Below, piece by piece: positions 34,333 to 43,722 of a stretch of DNA of 64,000 nt. Numbering within the stretch: position 1 is the stretch's first letter; every line of letters starts with the position of its first letter. The notes beneath the pieces were generated by a model, which worked only from the letters and a program-made list of their open reading frames with translations, ran no database searches and was not told where the DNA came from. A program made the position numbers and the translations under genes. The DNA is from Streptomyces sp. SM10 (GTDB taxonomy: Bacteria > Actinomycetota > Actinomycetes > Streptomycetales > Streptomycetaceae). The stretch spans positions 1 through 64,000 of the forward strand of contig NZ_NEUF01000063.1 of assembly GCF_002910915.1 (NCBI RefSeq), read 5' to 3'.

Positions 34333-35790
34333 ATGACTGCCGTACGACCCGACACCACCCCGAAGCAGGCGCCCGAGGCACAGTTCCCCACGGGCTTCAT
34401 CTGGGGCGCGGCGACCGCCTCCTACCAGGTCGAGGGTGCCGCAGCCGAGGACGGCCGCACCCCGTCCATCTGGGACACCTTCAGCCGTACCCCCGGCAAG
34501 GTCCGCAACGGCGACACCGGCGACATCGCCGCCGACCACTACCACCGCTACCGCGACGACGTCGCGCTCATGAAGCAGCTCGGACTGAAGGCGTACCGCT
34601 TCTCCGTCTCCTGGTCCCGGGTCCAGCCCACCGGCCGCGGCCCGGCCGTCGAGCGCGGCCTGGACTTCTACCGCAAGCTCGTCGACGAGCTGCTGGACGC
34701 CGGCATCATGCCCGTCGCCACCCTCTACCACTGGGACCTGCCCCAGGAGCTCGAGGACGCCGGCGGCTGGCCCGAGCGCGTGACCGCCGACCGCTTCGCC
34801 GACTACGCCGCCATCGTGTCCGGCGCCCTCGGTGACCGCGTCGGCATGTGGACCACCCTCAACGAGCCCTGGTGCTCGGCCTACCTCGGTTACGGCTCCG
34901 GCGTGCACGCCCCCGGCCGCACCGAGCCCGCAGCGGCGCTGCAGGCGGCCCATCACCTCAACCTCGCCCATGGCCGGGCGATCGAGGCTCTGCGCGCCCA
35001 ACTCCCCGCTGCCGCGCAGACCTCGGTCACCCTCAACCTCCACCAGGTCCGCCCGCTGACCGGCAGCGAGGCCGACGCGGACGCCGCCCGCCGCATCGAC
35101 GCCGTCGGCAACCGGGTCTTCACCGGCCCGATGCTGCGCGGGGAGTACCCCGAGGACCTGATCACCGACACCTCGCACCTGGTGGACTGGTCGAAGCTGG
35201 TCAAGGACGGCGACCTCGCCACCATCTCCCGCCCGGTCGACGCCCTCGGCATCAACTACTACACGCCGACCCTCGTCTCCACTCCGGTGGAGGGGGCCGA
35301 CTACGCCCGCAGCGACGCCCACGGCGCCAGCGCGCACTCCCCGTGGCCCGGCTCCGAGCACGTCGCCTTCCACCTCGCCGAGGGGAAGGAACGCACCGCG
35401 ATGGACTGGTCGATCGACCCGAACGGCCTCTACAACCTGCTCATGGACACCCACCGGGACCACCCCGGGCTGCCGCTGATGGTCACCGAGAACGGCGCCG
35501 CCTTCGACGACTACGTCTCGCCGGAGGGCAAGGTCGAGGACCCCGAGCGGGTCGCCTACCTCCACGGCCACCTCGACGCCGTGCAGCGCGCCGTCGCCGA
35601 CGGCGCGGACGTCCGCGGCTACTTCCTCTGGTCGCTCATGGACAACTTCGAGTGGGCGTACGGCTATTCGAAGCGCTTCGGCGCCGTGTACGTCGACTAC
35701 GCCTCCCAGCGCCGCATCCCCAAGTCGAGTGCCCACTGGTACTCCGACGTGATCCGCCGCCACGCCCTGCCCCCGGTCGGCACCGCCTGA
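34333..35790 (+). CDS. bglC: GH1 beta-glucosidase
   Basis: 485 residues from the ATG at 34333. There is no normal ribosome binding site because the CebR operator occupies the upstream bases, so a leaderless or operator-initiated transcript is possible. GH1 features: [14 protein letters not shown], acid/base Glu178 in TLNEPW, nucleophile Glu386 in VTENGAAF, and SLMDNFEW near the end. No signal peptide: it hydrolyses imported cellobiose in the cytoplasm. It is the last gene of the cebEFG-bglC run and is followed by a clear terminator. Confidence 0.95.
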   Translation: MTAVRPDTTPKQAPEAQFPTGFIWGAATASYQVEGAAAEDGRTPSIWDTFSRTPGKVRNGDTGDIAADHYHRYRDDVALMKQLGLKAYRFSVSWSRVQPTGRGPAVERGLDFYRKLVDELLDAGIMPVATLYHWDLPQELEDAGGWPERVTADRFADYAAIVSGALGDRVGMWTTLNEPWCSAYLGYGSGVHAPGRTEPAAALQAAHHLNLAHGRAIEALRAQLPAAAQTSVTLNLHQVRPLTGSEADADAARRIDAVGNRVFTGPMLRGEYPEDLITDTSHLVDWSKLVKDGDLATISRPVDALGINYYTPTLVSTPVEGADYARSDAHGASAHSPWPGSEHVAFHLAEGKERTAMDWSIDPNGLYNLLMDTHRDHPGLPLMVTENGAAFDDYVSPEGKVEDPERVAYLHGHLDAVQRAVADGADVRGYFLWSLMDNFEWAYGYSKRFGAVYVDYASQRRIPKSSAHWYSDVIRRHALPPVGTA

Positions 35791-35807
35791 CCCCGACCAG
35801 GACGGAC

Positions 35808-35838
35808 AGCGGGACCCGGCACACCGCCGGGTCCCGCT
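35808..35838 (+). terminator. terminator after bglC
   Basis: Perfect 13-bp stem (35808-35820 with 35826-35838) with a 5-nt loop, 18 bp after the stop codon; closes the cebEFG-bglC transcript. Confidence 0.85.
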
Positions 35839-35883
35839 TCTCTGTGCCCGCCCTACGTGGCCGACATCCGCACCCCGTAGGCT

Positions 35884-35897
35884 TGGGAGCGCTCCCA
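35884..35897. promoter_or_regulatory. CebR operator upstream of cebR
   Basis: Perfect TGGGAGCGCTCCCA, 113 bp before the cebR start. Implies CebR controls its own gene. Confidence 0.92.
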
Positions 35898-36010
35898 GGA
35901 GGTGTGGCGCTGTCGCGGACCGCTGTGCCCGGGCCAGTGCCGGGGATCGGACGGCGGGACTTGGTTTGGCCAGGGCGCTGTGAGAAATTGACCGCGAACG
36001 GGAGGCAGCC

Positions 36011-37057
36011 ATGGCGGCAGCGCGAGTACGGAGTGGCGGGCGGCCCACGCTCGAAGAGGTCGCGGCGCGGGCAGGGGTGGGGCGCGGCACGGCCTCGCGC
36101 GTCATCAACGGCTCACCGCGGGTCAGCGCACAGACCAGGGAGGCCGTCGAGGCGGCCGTCGCCGAGCTGGGATACGTGCCCAACCGTGCGGCCCGGGCGC
36201 TCGCGGGTAATCGAACGGACGCCATCGCCCTCGTCGTGCCCGAGTCCGAGACGCGGTTCTTCGCCGAGCCGTACTTCTCCGACATCGTGCGGGGCGTCGG
36301 GGCGGCCCTCGCCGACACCGAGATGCAGCTGCTGCTGACCCTCGCGGGCAACGACCGCGAGCGCCGCCGGCTCGCCCAGTACCTGACCGCGCACCGCGTC
36401 GACGGGGTGCTCCTGGTCTCCGTCCACGCCGACGACCCGCTGCCGGACCTCCTCGAACAGCTCGGCATGCCGTCCGTGATCAGCGGCCGCAGGCACGCGG
36501 CCGAGACCCTGCCCTCCGTCGACTCCGACAACTTCGAGGGTGCCCGCGCCGCCGTCGACCACTTCATATCGCGTGGCCGCAGGTCCATCGCCACGATCAC
36601 GGGCCGCCTCGACGTCTACGGCGCCCAGCGCCGCCTCGACGGCTACCGCAAGGCCTTGGCAGCGGCCGGTCTCGACCCCGACGAGCGGCTGATCGCGCCC
36701 GCCGACTTCAGTGAGGAGGGCGGCGCCCGCGCGATGCGGGAGCTGCTGGAGCGCCGACCGGACGTGGACGCGGTCTTCGCCGCCTCGGACGTGATGGCGG
36801 CGGGCGCCCGCCAGGTCCTGCGCGAGTCCGGCCGTCGTATCCCCGACGACGTCGCCCTGATCGGCTTCGACGACTCCGCGGTGGCCCGCCACATGGACCC
36901 GCCCCTGACGAGCGTGCGTCAGCCGATCGAGGAGATGGGCCGGACGATGACCCGCGTCCTCCTCCAGGAGATCGCGAACCGCTCGTCGGACGACGTCCCC
37001 GAGGACCGCCCGAGGATCGTGCTGCCCACGGAGCTGGTGGTGCGCGAGTCGTCCTGA
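36011..37057 (+). CDS. cebR: LacI-family repressor of cellobiose utilisation
   Basis: 348 residues from the ATG at 36011, with GGGAGG upstream. The LacI helix-turn-helix is at the N-terminus (TLEEVAARAGVGRGTASRVIN, residues about 13-33) with the hinge helix after it (PNRAARALAGNRTDAIALVV); the sugar-binding domain runs to the end (PSVISGRRHA, DNFEGARAAVDHF, IGFDDSAVARHMDPPLTSVRQP). CebR releases its boxes when cellobiose is present. Three boxes in this window match. Transcribed separately from bglC, in the same direction. Confidence 0.95.
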   Translation: MAAARVRSGGRPTLEEVAARAGVGRGTASRVINGSPRVSAQTREAVEAAVAELGYVPNRAARALAGNRTDAIALVVPESETRFFAEPYFSDIVRGVGAALADTEMQLLLTLAGNDRERRRLAQYLTAHRVDGVLLVSVHADDPLPDLLEQLGMPSVISGRRHAAETLPSVDSDNFEGARAAVDHFISRGRRSIATITGRLDVYGAQRRLDGYRKALAAAGLDPDERLIAPADFSEEGGARAMRELLERRPDVDAVFAASDVMAAGARQVLRESGRRIPDDVALIGFDDSAVARHMDPPLTSVRQPIEEMGRTMTRVLLQEIANRSSDDVPEDRPRIVLPTELVVRESS

Positions 37058-37218
37058 CGACGCGAGCCGTGTTCCCGACGGGGGGCAGGGCGGCCCGCAT
37101 CGCCCCGAACGCCGCGTCGGGGTCGGTGACGTGGCCGAGGACCAGGGCCGCGCCGCGCCGGTCGTGCCGTCCTCGCCAGGGGTGGCGGTGTCAGGCATGC
37201 CCGGAGCGTACCGACGGG

Positions 37219-37257
37219 GCGGCCCCGCCGCGTCGGGGGAAAGCGCGGCGGGGCCGC
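37219..37257 (+). terminator. terminator downstream of cebR
   Basis: 14-bp perfect stem (37219-37232 with 37244-37257) with an 11-nt loop, 160 bp after the stop. The 320 bp between cebR and the DUF1772 gene otherwise show no supported gene. Confidence 0.6.
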
Positions 37258-37377
37258 TCTCTCGGATGCCCGGCAACCCGCGGTCCATGCGGCGCACGGG
37301 GGGCTGTGGCAGCCGTCACCGTCGTGGGGTCGGCGGGCGGAGCGGGAATGGCACGACGTGCCCCGGCGCTCCCGCCG

Positions 37378-37827
37378 TCACCGGCCGAGGGCCACGGCGA
37401 ACAGGGCGAAGGCGGCCACGATCACGCCCACCCGGACGTAGTGGTAGGCGTTCCAGCGATCCGCCTGCTGCTTCCAGTCGGCGGGCCTGTCCTCCGCGGT
37501 CCAGGTCTTGGCCCGGTCGTTGATCGGGACGAGCAGCAGCACCGACATCACCACGCTCACCCCCAGCAGCGCGGTGGCCGCCGTGACCAGCGAGGCGCCC
37601 GCGTCTCCCCAGGCCACTGCGGCCCAGACCGCGCCGAGCGCCATCGCGCTGATGTACCAGACCGGCATGACCCGGCCGAGCAACCGGGCTCCGTCGCTCT
37701 GGGCGGCGATGCGGCCCTCGTCGGGGAGCCGGTTCATGATCGGGTTGAAGAAGACCGCCACCGCGAACTCCACGCCCACCATCACTCCGGCCACGACGAT
37801 CGTGACGACTGCCAACGCACTCTGCAT
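37378..37827 (-). CDS. DUF1772-type integral membrane protein
   Basis: 149 residues from the ATG at 37827 (GGGGAGGGG just upstream). Four membrane segments: LAVVTIVVAGVMVGVEFAVA, MPVWYISAMALGAVWAAVAW, LVTAATALLGVSVVMSVLLL and VRVGVIVAAFALFAVALGR. The conserved cytoplasmic or loop portion INDRAKTW and ADWKQQADRWNAYHYVR is that of DUF1772/anthrone-oxygenase-like proteins. Function unknown. These genes often sit next to a small regulator, but none is adjacent here; a palindromic operator-like sequence lies in its leader. Confidence 0.82.
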   Translation of the reverse strand: MQSALAVVTIVVAGVMVGVEFAVAVFFNPIMNRLPDEGRIAAQSDGARLLGRVMPVWYISAMALGAVWAAVAWGDAGASLVTAATALLGVSVVMSVLLLVPINDRAKTWTAEDRPADWKQQADRWNAYHYVRVGVIVAAFALFAVALGR

Positions 37828-37847
37828 GACACCCCTCCCCAGGGTTT

Positions 37848-37864
37848 TTCTAGCGGCGCTAGAA
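37848..37864. promoter_or_regulatory. 17-bp palindrome upstream of the DUF1772 gene
   Basis: Perfect palindrome TTCTAGCG-G-CGCTAGAA, 20 bp upstream of the start. Further CTAGAA half-sites occur at 37877-37882 and 37910-37915. Reads as an operator for a dimeric repressor (MarR or TetR type) that is not encoded nearby. Confidence 0.6.
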
Positions 37865-38045
37865 ACTGATGCGATACTAGAACGGTCATCGCTCGATTGT
37901 CTATCGTTGCTAGAAAAGAGGCCTGAACCCGCACGCGGGGGCGTAGAGGGGGGAGGTGCAGGCGGTCGCGAGCCCGCAGGGCGGGTCGGCTGCGCGTGTG
38001 CGGGAACTCCCGCGGACACGGATCGCCGTGCTCTCCGGGCAGACA

Positions 38046-38077
38046 GAAGGGCCCCGGTCCGAAGACCGGGGCCCTTC
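38046..38077 (-). terminator. terminator of tRNA-His
   Basis: 14-bp perfect stem (38046-38059 with 38064-38077) with loop CGAA, 6 bp past the tRNA 3' end. Confidence 0.85.
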
Positions 38078-38083
38078 CTTCAG

Positions 38084-38157
38084 GGTGAGTAACGGGACTT
38101 GAACCCGCGACATCCTGGACCACAACCAGGTGCTCTGCCAGCTGAGCTATACCCACC
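38084..38157 (-). tRNA. tRNA-His (GUG)
   Basis: On the minus strand the acceptor GTGGGTA pairs with TACTCAC; the extra G at -1 (38157) faces C73 (38084), a mark of histidine tRNA. Anticodon loop TTGTGGT gives GUG; T-loop TTCAAGT. CCA is not encoded. It lies between the DUF1772 leader and orn. Confidence 0.96.
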
Positions 38158-38282
38158 ATGTCGCCCGGTCGCTTTCCTGACCGGCCGAGAAAAAGTGTAC
38201 AGGGTCCGAGCGGGTGCTCGCGCCAGCATTTCCCAGGGGCTGTTCACGGGCCCCGGAGGGCCCGTGAACAGCGGTTCTGTGC

Positions 38283-38888
38283 CTACTGCCCGGCGGGCGT
38301 CGCGTGGCGCGCCGCGATCTCCTTGGCGCGGGCCGAGTCCGGGCCGGGCTGCGGTACGAAGACCGCGTCCCGGTAGTAGCGCAGCTCCGTGATGGAGTCG
38401 CGGATGTCGGCCAGCGCCCGGTGGTTGCCGTTCTTGTCCGGACTGTTGAAGTACGCCCTCGGGTACCAGCGGCGCGCCAGCTCCTTGACCGAGGACACAT
38501 CGACGATCCGGTAGTGGAGGTAGCCCTCCAGGGACGCCATGTCCCGCGCCAGGAAGCCGCGGTCCGTGCCGACCGAGTTCCCGCACAGAGGGGCCTTGCC
38601 CGGCTCCTTCACGTGCTCGCGGATGTAGGCCAGGACCCGTTCCTCGGCGTCGGCCAGGGTCGTGCCCCCGGCCAGTTCGTCGAGGAGGCCCGAGGCGGTG
38701 TGCATCTGCCGCACCACCTCGGGCATGGTCTCCAGGGCCGCGTCCGGCGGGCGGATCACGATGTCCACCCCGTCGCCGAGCACGTTCAGTTCCGAGTCGG
38801 TGACCAGGGCGGCCACCTCGATGAGTGCGTCGTCCGTCAGCGAGAGCCCGGTCATCTCGCAGTCGATCCACACCATGCGGTCGTTCAT
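38283..38888 (-). CDS. orn: oligoribonuclease
   Basis: 201 residues from the ATG at 38888. DEDDh exonuclease motifs: WIDCEMTGL (Asp9, Glu11), the middle Asp in [12 protein letters not shown], and [12 protein letters not shown] with the catalytic His and Asp. It degrades 2-5 nt RNA fragments and, in many bacteria, pGpG from c-di-GMP breakdown, so it may finish the reaction of the EAL protein at 11751. In Streptomyces orn lies directly downstream of adpA as here, and the two are often transcribed together. Confidence 0.95.
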   Translation of the reverse strand: MNDRMVWIDCEMTGLSLTDDALIEVAALVTDSELNVLGDGVDIVIRPPDAALETMPEVVRQMHTASGLLDELAGGTTLADAEERVLAYIREHVKEPGKAPLCGNSVGTDRGFLARDMASLEGYLHYRIVDVSSVKELARRWYPRAYFNSPDKNGNHRALADIRDSITELRYYRDAVFVPQPGPDSARAKEIAARHATPAGQ

Positions 38889-38898
38889 GCGCCCCACC

Positions 38899-40131
38899 CT
38901 ACGGGGCGCTGCGCTGCCCCGGCAGGGCCGGGCGCCCCGGAACATACGCCTCGGGACCCGCCCCGAGGCGCTCCACGGGGCCGCCGGAGACCGTCGTGGC
39001 GGTGACCGGTGACGGGCCGGCCGAGGATGCCGCGGCGGCCCGCCGACTCGATGCCGTGCCCTGGGTGGGTACGGACGTCTCGAGCGCCGTGGTGACGCTC
39101 TCCAGCACGCCGCCCTGCGGACGGCGGGCCCGGTAGGCGGCCCGGTACGCGGCGGGCGAGGAGCCGAGCTGGCGGCGGAAGTGCCCGCGCAGCGCGACCG
39201 GTGAGCGGAAGCCGCAGCGGCCCGCCACCTCGTCGACCGAGTAGTCGGAGGTCTCCAGCAGCCGCTGGGCCTGCAGCACGCGCTGGGTGATGAGCCACTG
39301 GAGCGGTGCACTGCCCGTGAGCGAGCGGAACCTGCGGTCGAAGGTCCGCCGGCTCATGTAGGCGCGCGCCGCCAGCGTCTCCACGTCGAACTGCTCGTGG
39401 AGATGCTCCAGCGCCCAGGCCACGACCTCGGCGAGCGGGTCGGAGCCGATCTCCTCCGGTAAAGACCTGTCGAGGTAGCGCTCCTGGCCGCCACTGCGCC
39501 GCGGCGGTACGACGAGCCTGCGGGCCAGGGCCCCGGCCGCCTCGGTGCCGTGGTCGGTACGGACTATGTGCAGGCACAGGTCGATCCCGGCCGCGGTCCC
39601 GGCCGAGGTGAGCACGTCGCCGTCGTCGACGAAGAGCTCGCGCGGATCGACGTGCACCGACGGATAGCGCTTGGCCAGCGTCGGTGCGTACATCCAGTGC
39701 GTGGTGGCCGGACGGCCGTCCAGCAGGCCGGCTGCCGCGAGCACGAAGGCCCCCGTGCAGAGCCCGACGATGCGGGCACCCTCCTCATGGGCGCGGCGCA
39801 GCGCGTCCAGGGCCTCTGTGGGCGGCGGGGAGGTGATGGACCGCCAGGCGGGCACCACGACGGTGCCGGCCCTGCTGATCGCCTCCAAGCCGTAGGGCGC
39901 ACTGAGTTCGAGCCCGCCGGTGGTGCGCAGCGGACCTTCCTCACCCCCACAGACCAGCAGGCGGTAGCGGGGAACTCCCGCGTCCTGCCGGTCGATTCCG
40001 AAAACTGAGAGCGGAATGGAGCTCTCGAAGATAGGGCCGCCACTGAACAGCAGTACGGCTACGACTTCCCGGCGTCGCCGCCCGGTCAGTTTCCGTGCGG
40101 CCTCCGTTGCGGTGGCGGAGTCCTGGCTCAT
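38899..40131 (-). CDS. adpA: AdpA (BldH), AraC-family master regulator of development
   Basis: 410 residues from the ATG at 40131. An N-terminal DJ-1/PfpI-like dimerisation domain ([40 protein letters not shown]) is followed by the AraC DNA-binding domain (about residues 235-340: [34 protein letters not shown]). The linker has Leu224 encoded by TTA (39460-39462) in RSLPEE, at the position known for the bldA-dependent TTA of adpA. The tail (after about 345) is low-complexity. AdpA switches on morphological and secondary-metabolism genes. It is followed by orn after 10 bp and preceded by a long leader. Confidence 0.96.
   Translation of the reverse strand: MSQDSATATEAARKLTGRRRREVVAVLLFSGGPIFESSIPLSVFGIDRQDAGVPRYRLLVCGGEEGPLRTTGGLELSAPYGLEAISRAGTVVVPAWRSITSPPPTEALDALRRAHEEGARIVGLCTGAFVLAAAGLLDGRPATTHWMYAPTLAKRYPSVHVDPRELFVDDGDVLTSAGTAAGIDLCLHIVRTDHGTEAAGALARRLVVPPRRSGGQERYLDRSLPEEIGSDPLAEVVAWALEHLHEQFDVETLAARAYMSRRTFDRRFRSLTGSAPLQWLITQRVLQAQRLLETSDYSVDEVAGRCGFRSPVALRGHFRRQLGSSPAAYRAAYRARRPQGGVLESVTTALETSVPTQGTASSRRAAAASSAGPSPVTATTVSGGPVERLGAGPEAYVPGRPALPGQRSAP
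39460..39462 (-). promoter_or_regulatory. TTA (bldA) codon in adpA
   Basis: The only in-frame TTA codon I noticed in a gene of this window. TTA is read only by the bldA tRNA, so AdpA synthesis waits for that tRNA late in growth. Confidence 0.95.
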
Positions 40132-40955
40132 GACGCTAAGCCCCCCTCGGTGTTCGCGTCTTCCTGGTCCCTACGGGCCTGTCGCTCCTGCACGTTTCCC
40201 CTCGGTCTCGCACGCGTCCCCAGTCCTCGACACTCATGATCGAATCTACTGCGTCCCGTGGTGCCGACGTGACACGTTCCCCCACCGGCACTATGTCGAC
40301 AAGGCAACTTGGCGCGAAGCGTTCGATCACGAGCGTTTCACCCGTGAGCCCCCACAGGGAAGTGCGCATCGCGATCATGGCCCGTCCCCGTAGGGTCAAA
40401 GCGTACCGCGCGGTCTATTCCTGCCTGGTGGCACGTGGGTTGGGCGGCCATGACACCAAGAGAACGGGGTGGAGGTGAAGTTGGCTGAAAACCGATGGTC
40501 GCGTGCGCGTATTCCGGTCATACGACCGGCGCACGCCCTCCGACCCCGGAAGCTCCCATGCGCCTCTCGAGCCCCTGAAGGGGGTCCGGACTCCGGAGAT
40601 CGACGATGCGCAGTCGCCCGATGGCGGGGCGTGACGCCTCCTGCCGGAGTCGCGGGTGGCGCAATCGGCCGCCTTGCGAGGTTCGCCGCGACGGCCCGCC
40701 GGAGCGCGTGACCTGAACCCGTCAGAGGGTCCACCAGCTGGATGTACGACGCAACCGGCATTGCCATACGGGGCGGTCTCCGGCATGCTCCCTCCATTGC
40801 CGCATGCGCTGTGCGACGGCTGGGCAGTGGAGGAGTGGCGCCGTACCCTTGGGGGTAGGGGGTTGGGAAGATGTTTCCCGGACACAGCTTCACCGCTCGC
40901 AGGCACACCTCCACACCGCTCCCTCCTCACGAGGACTCTCTTCGCCGAGACACCG
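40132..40955. other. long intergenic region upstream of adpA
   Basis: 824 bp without a supported gene between adpA and the divergent universal stress gene. It must hold the adpA promoter and leader. An inverted repeat lies at 40501-40536 (7-bp outer arms GCGTGCG/CGCACGC, inner CCGGTC-atac-GACCGG). TGGCGCGAAG at 40310-40319 is one mismatch from the AdpA-box pattern TGGCSNGWWY, weak evidence for self-binding. Confidence 0.5.
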
Positions 40956-41477
40956 ATGGCCGGTCACGAAATCCCTGAACCCGCAGACCGCAAGCAGGTA
41001 GCCGACCCCGGGTCGGAACCGCGGACGGTCGAAGAGTCGCGCCCTTCCTGCGATCCCGCCTTCCGGCACGGCGTCGTGGTCGGATTCGACGGATCCATGT
41101 CCAGCGAGCGAGCGCTCGCCTACGCGATCGGCATGGCGCACCGGCACGGCTCGGGACTGATCATCGTCCACGTGGCCAACCGGTTGCCCACCACCGTCTG
41201 GGCAGGCTGCGAGCCGCCCGTCTTCGTCGACGTGCCCGATCACCGCACCGAGGTCCTCGGGCTGGAGCTGGCCTGCGCCGACTACCTCGCGCAGGTGCCC
41301 TGGGTGCTCGTGGAGCGCGGCGGGGACATCTGCCACGAGCTGGAGGAGGTCGGCCGGGAGTACTCGGCCGACGCCATCGTCGTCGGCTCGACGCACGGCA
41401 TCGTGGGCCGGATCTTCGGATCCGTGGCCGGCCGTCTCGCGCGCCGCGCCCAGCGCCCGGTCATCGTCATCCCCTGA
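40956..41477 (+). CDS. universal stress protein family protein
   Basis: 173 residues from the ATG at 40956; the ribosome site is weak. A single USP domain starts VVVGFDGSMSSERALAYAI, continues LIIVHVANRLP, and ends with the nucleotide-binding GSTHGIVGRIFGSVAGRLAR and PVIVIP. The 45 residues before the domain are polar. ATP-binding members act in stress and dormancy; role here unknown. Divergent from adpA, convergent with glmS, with a terminator in the gap. Confidence 0.88.
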   Translation: MAGHEIPEPADRKQVADPGSEPRTVEESRPSCDPAFRHGVVVGFDGSMSSERALAYAIGMAHRHGSGLIIVHVANRLPTTVWAGCEPPVFVDVPDHRTEVLGLELACADYLAQVPWVLVERGGDICHELEEVGREYSADAIVVGSTHGIVGRIFGSVAGRLARRAQRPVIVIP

Positions 41478-41483
41478 GCACGG

Positions 41484-41514
41484 AAAGGCCCCTGACATGG
41501 CGTCAGGGGCCTTT
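41484..41514. terminator. bidirectional terminator between USP gene and glmS
   Basis: 13-bp stem (41484-41496 with 41502-41514), 5-nt loop, with AAA and TTTT at its feet. Confidence 0.85.
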
Positions 41515-41550
41515 TCGTGTGCCTTCGGGGGGCGGCGCGGGCGGAGTCCG

Positions 41551-43380
41551 CTACTCGACGGTGACCGACTTCGCCAGGTTGCGCGGCTTGTCGATGTCAC
41601 GGCCCATGGCCAGCGCCGTGTGGTACGCGAACAGCTGCAGCGGGATGCCCATCAGGATCGGGTCCAGCTCGTTCTCGTTCTTCGGGACCAGGATCGTGTG
41701 GTCGGCCTTCTCCTGCTCGCGGTGGGCCACGGCGAGGATGCGGCCGCTACGCGCCTTGATCTCCTCCAGCGCCGCACGGTTCTTCTCCAGGAGGTCGTCG
41801 TCCGGGACGATCGCGACCGTGGGGAGCGCCGGCTCGATGAGCGCGAGGGGACCGTGCTTGAGCTCGGAGGCGGGGTAGGCCTCGGCGTGGATGTAGGAGA
41901 TCTCCTTGAGCTTCAGGGAGGCCTCCAGCGCGACCGCGTAGCCCCGGACACGGCCGATGAACATCATCGACTGTGCGCCCGCGTACTCCTCGGCCAGCTT
42001 CTTGATCTCCTCCTCCGACTCGAGGATCCGGCCGATCTGCTCGGGCAGCTTGCGCAGCCCCTCGATGATCCGCTTGCCGTCGGAGACCGACAGGTCCCGG
42101 ATGCGGCCCAGGTGCAGGGCGAGCAGCGCGAAGGCGACCACGGTGTTGGTGAAGCACTTGGTGGAGACGACGCAGACCTCGGGGCCGGCGTGGACGTACA
42201 TGCCGCCGTCCGCCTCGCGGGCGATCGCCGAGCCGACGACGTTCACGACGCCCAGGACACGGGCGCCCTTGCGCTTGAGCTCCTGCACGGCGGCCAGCAC
42301 GTCGTACGTCTCGCCGGACTGGGAGACCGCGACGTACAGGGTGTCGGGGTCCACGACCGGGTTGCGGTAGCGGAACTCGGAGGCGGGCTCGGCGTCCGCG
42401 GGGATGCGGGCCAGCTCCTCGATGAGGCCGGCGCCGATCATGCCCGCGTGGTACGAGGTGCCGCAGCCCAGGATCTTGATCCGGCGGACCCCGCGTGCCT
42501 CACGGGCGTCCAGGTTCAGGCCGCCCAGGTGCACGGTGGAGAAGCGGTCGTCGATGCGGCCGCGCAGCACGCGGTCCACGGCGTCCGCCTGCTCGGAGAT
42601 CTCCTTGTGCATGTACGTGTCGTGGCCGCCCATGTCGTACGACTCGGCCTCCCACTCCACGGTGGTCGGCGTGGCCGTCGTGGTCGAGCCCTCCGTGGTG
42701 TACGTACGGAAGTCGTCGGCCTTGAGGGTGGCCATCTCGCCGTCGTCCAGCGTGACGATCTGGCGGGTGTGCGCGACCAGGGCGGCGACGTCGGAGGCGA
42801 CGAACATCTCCCTCTCGCCGATGCCGAGCACCACGGGGGAGCCGTTGCGGGCGACGACGATGCGGTCGTTGAAGTCGGCGTGCAGGACGGCGACGCCGTA
42901 CGTGCCCTCGACGAGCTTCAGTGCCTCGCGGACCTTCTCCTCGAGGGTGAGGGCGCCCGAGCGGGCGATCAGGTGGACCAGCACCTCGGTGTCGGTCTCG
43001 GAGAGGAACTCGATGCCGTCGGCGACGAGCTTGGCTCGGAGCTCGGAGGCGTTGTCGATGATCCCGTTGTGGACGACGGCGACCTTGCCCTCGGTGTCCA
43101 GGTGCGGGTGCGCGTTCTCGTCGCTCGGGGCGCCGTGGGTGGCCCAGCGGGTGTGGGCGATGCCGGTGGTGCCGGCGAACCGCTTGGGCACCCGGGCCTC
43201 CAGCTCGCGGACGCGGCCCTTGGCCTTGACCGTCTTCAGCGTGCCGGGCTTGCCTGCCGGTGCCTTGCCCGTGATGACGATGCCGGCGGAGTCGTAGCCC
43301 CGGTACTCCAGCCGCTGCAGGCCTTCCAGCAGCAGCGGAGCCACGTCACGCCTTCCGATGTAACCGACGATCCCGCACAT
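41551..43380 (-). CDS. glmS: glutamine-fructose-6-phosphate aminotransferase
   Basis: 609 residues, the normal length. The N-terminal Cys2 (MCGIVGYIG) is the glutaminase nucleophile; RYGYDSAGI-like EYRGYDSAGIVI and the segment TRWATHGAPS follow. Two SIS sugar-isomerase domains (about 290-420 and 460-600) include KILGCGTSYHAG, SQSGETYDV, and the C-terminus ends KSVTVE, the conserved KSVTVE tail. It makes glucosamine-6-phosphate for cell-wall precursors. No glmS ribozyme leader was recognised. A 66-bp gap and a small gene precede it in the same direction. Confidence 0.97.
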   Translation of the reverse strand: MCGIVGYIGRRDVAPLLLEGLQRLEYRGYDSAGIVITGKAPAGKPGTLKTVKAKGRVRELEARVPKRFAGTTGIAHTRWATHGAPSDENAHPHLDTEGKVAVVHNGIIDNASELRAKLVADGIEFLSETDTEVLVHLIARSGALTLEEKVREALKLVEGTYGVAVLHADFNDRIVVARNGSPVVLGIGEREMFVASDVAALVAHTRQIVTLDDGEMATLKADDFRTYTTEGSTTTATPTTVEWEAESYDMGGHDTYMHKEISEQADAVDRVLRGRIDDRFSTVHLGGLNLDAREARGVRRIKILGCGTSYHAGMIGAGLIEELARIPADAEPASEFRYRNPVVDPDTLYVAVSQSGETYDVLAAVQELKRKGARVLGVVNVVGSAIAREADGGMYVHAGPEVCVVSTKCFTNTVVAFALLALHLGRIRDLSVSDGKRIIEGLRKLPEQIGRILESEEEIKKLAEEYAGAQSMMFIGRVRGYAVALEASLKLKEISYIHAEAYPASELKHGPLALIEPALPTVAIVPDDDLLEKNRAALEEIKARSGRILAVAHREQEKADHTILVPKNENELDPILMGIPLQLFAYHTALAMGRDIDKPRNLAKSVTVE

Positions 43381-43446
43381 AGAGTCTCTGCCCCTCCATC
43401 GACGTACAAAAGTTCTGTGCCCGTCCGGCCCTCCCGCCCGTCCGGC

Positions 43447-43722
43447 TCAGCCGTAGACGATGCGGCGCAGCTGGCGGAGCGAGAGCTCCTGCGGCGCCAC
43501 CGCGCGGTGCGGCAGCTCGGCCGCGATCCGCTCGAAGATCTCCGTGTTGACCAGGCCGCCGGCCTGCAGTTCGCGGTGGCGGCGCCGGACGAAGCTCTCC
43601 GTCGTCTCGTCGAAGTACGCCAGCACGTCGAGGATCACCCTGGCCGCCTCGCCGCGCTGGAGCGCGGTGGAGCGTACGAGGTGGTCGATGAGGTCGTCAT
43701 GCGGGGGGCGGCGTTCGAGCAC
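43447..43722 (-). CDS. small conserved-looking protein upstream of glmS
   Basis: 91 residues from the GTG at 43722; no strong ribosome site. The product is charged and helical (DDLIDHLVRSTALQRGEAARVILDV, NTEIFERIAAELPHRAVAPQ), with no Cys, signal or membrane segment. It is in the same direction as glmS, 66 bp upstream, and 188 bp downstream of desD. Function unknown. Confidence 0.75.
   Translation of the reverse strand: MLERRPPHDDLIDHLVRSTALQRGEAARVILDVLAYFDETTESFVRRRHRELQAGGLVNTEIFERIAAELPHRAVAPQELSLRQLRRIVYG

Noticed and set aside
37060..37200. possible remnant of a minus-strand gene (frame containing LVLGHVTDPDAAFGAMRAAL)
   Set aside because: A stop codon lies just upstream, no start or ribosome site is present and the frame runs into cebR; too short to support.
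40310..40319. AdpA-box-like sequence upstream of adpA
   Set aside because: It differs from the degenerate pattern at one base, and such matches are frequent by chance; noted only as weak.
43381..43446. possible glmS ribozyme or riboswitch leader
   Set aside because: The 66-bp gap is too short and shows no ribozyme-like fold.
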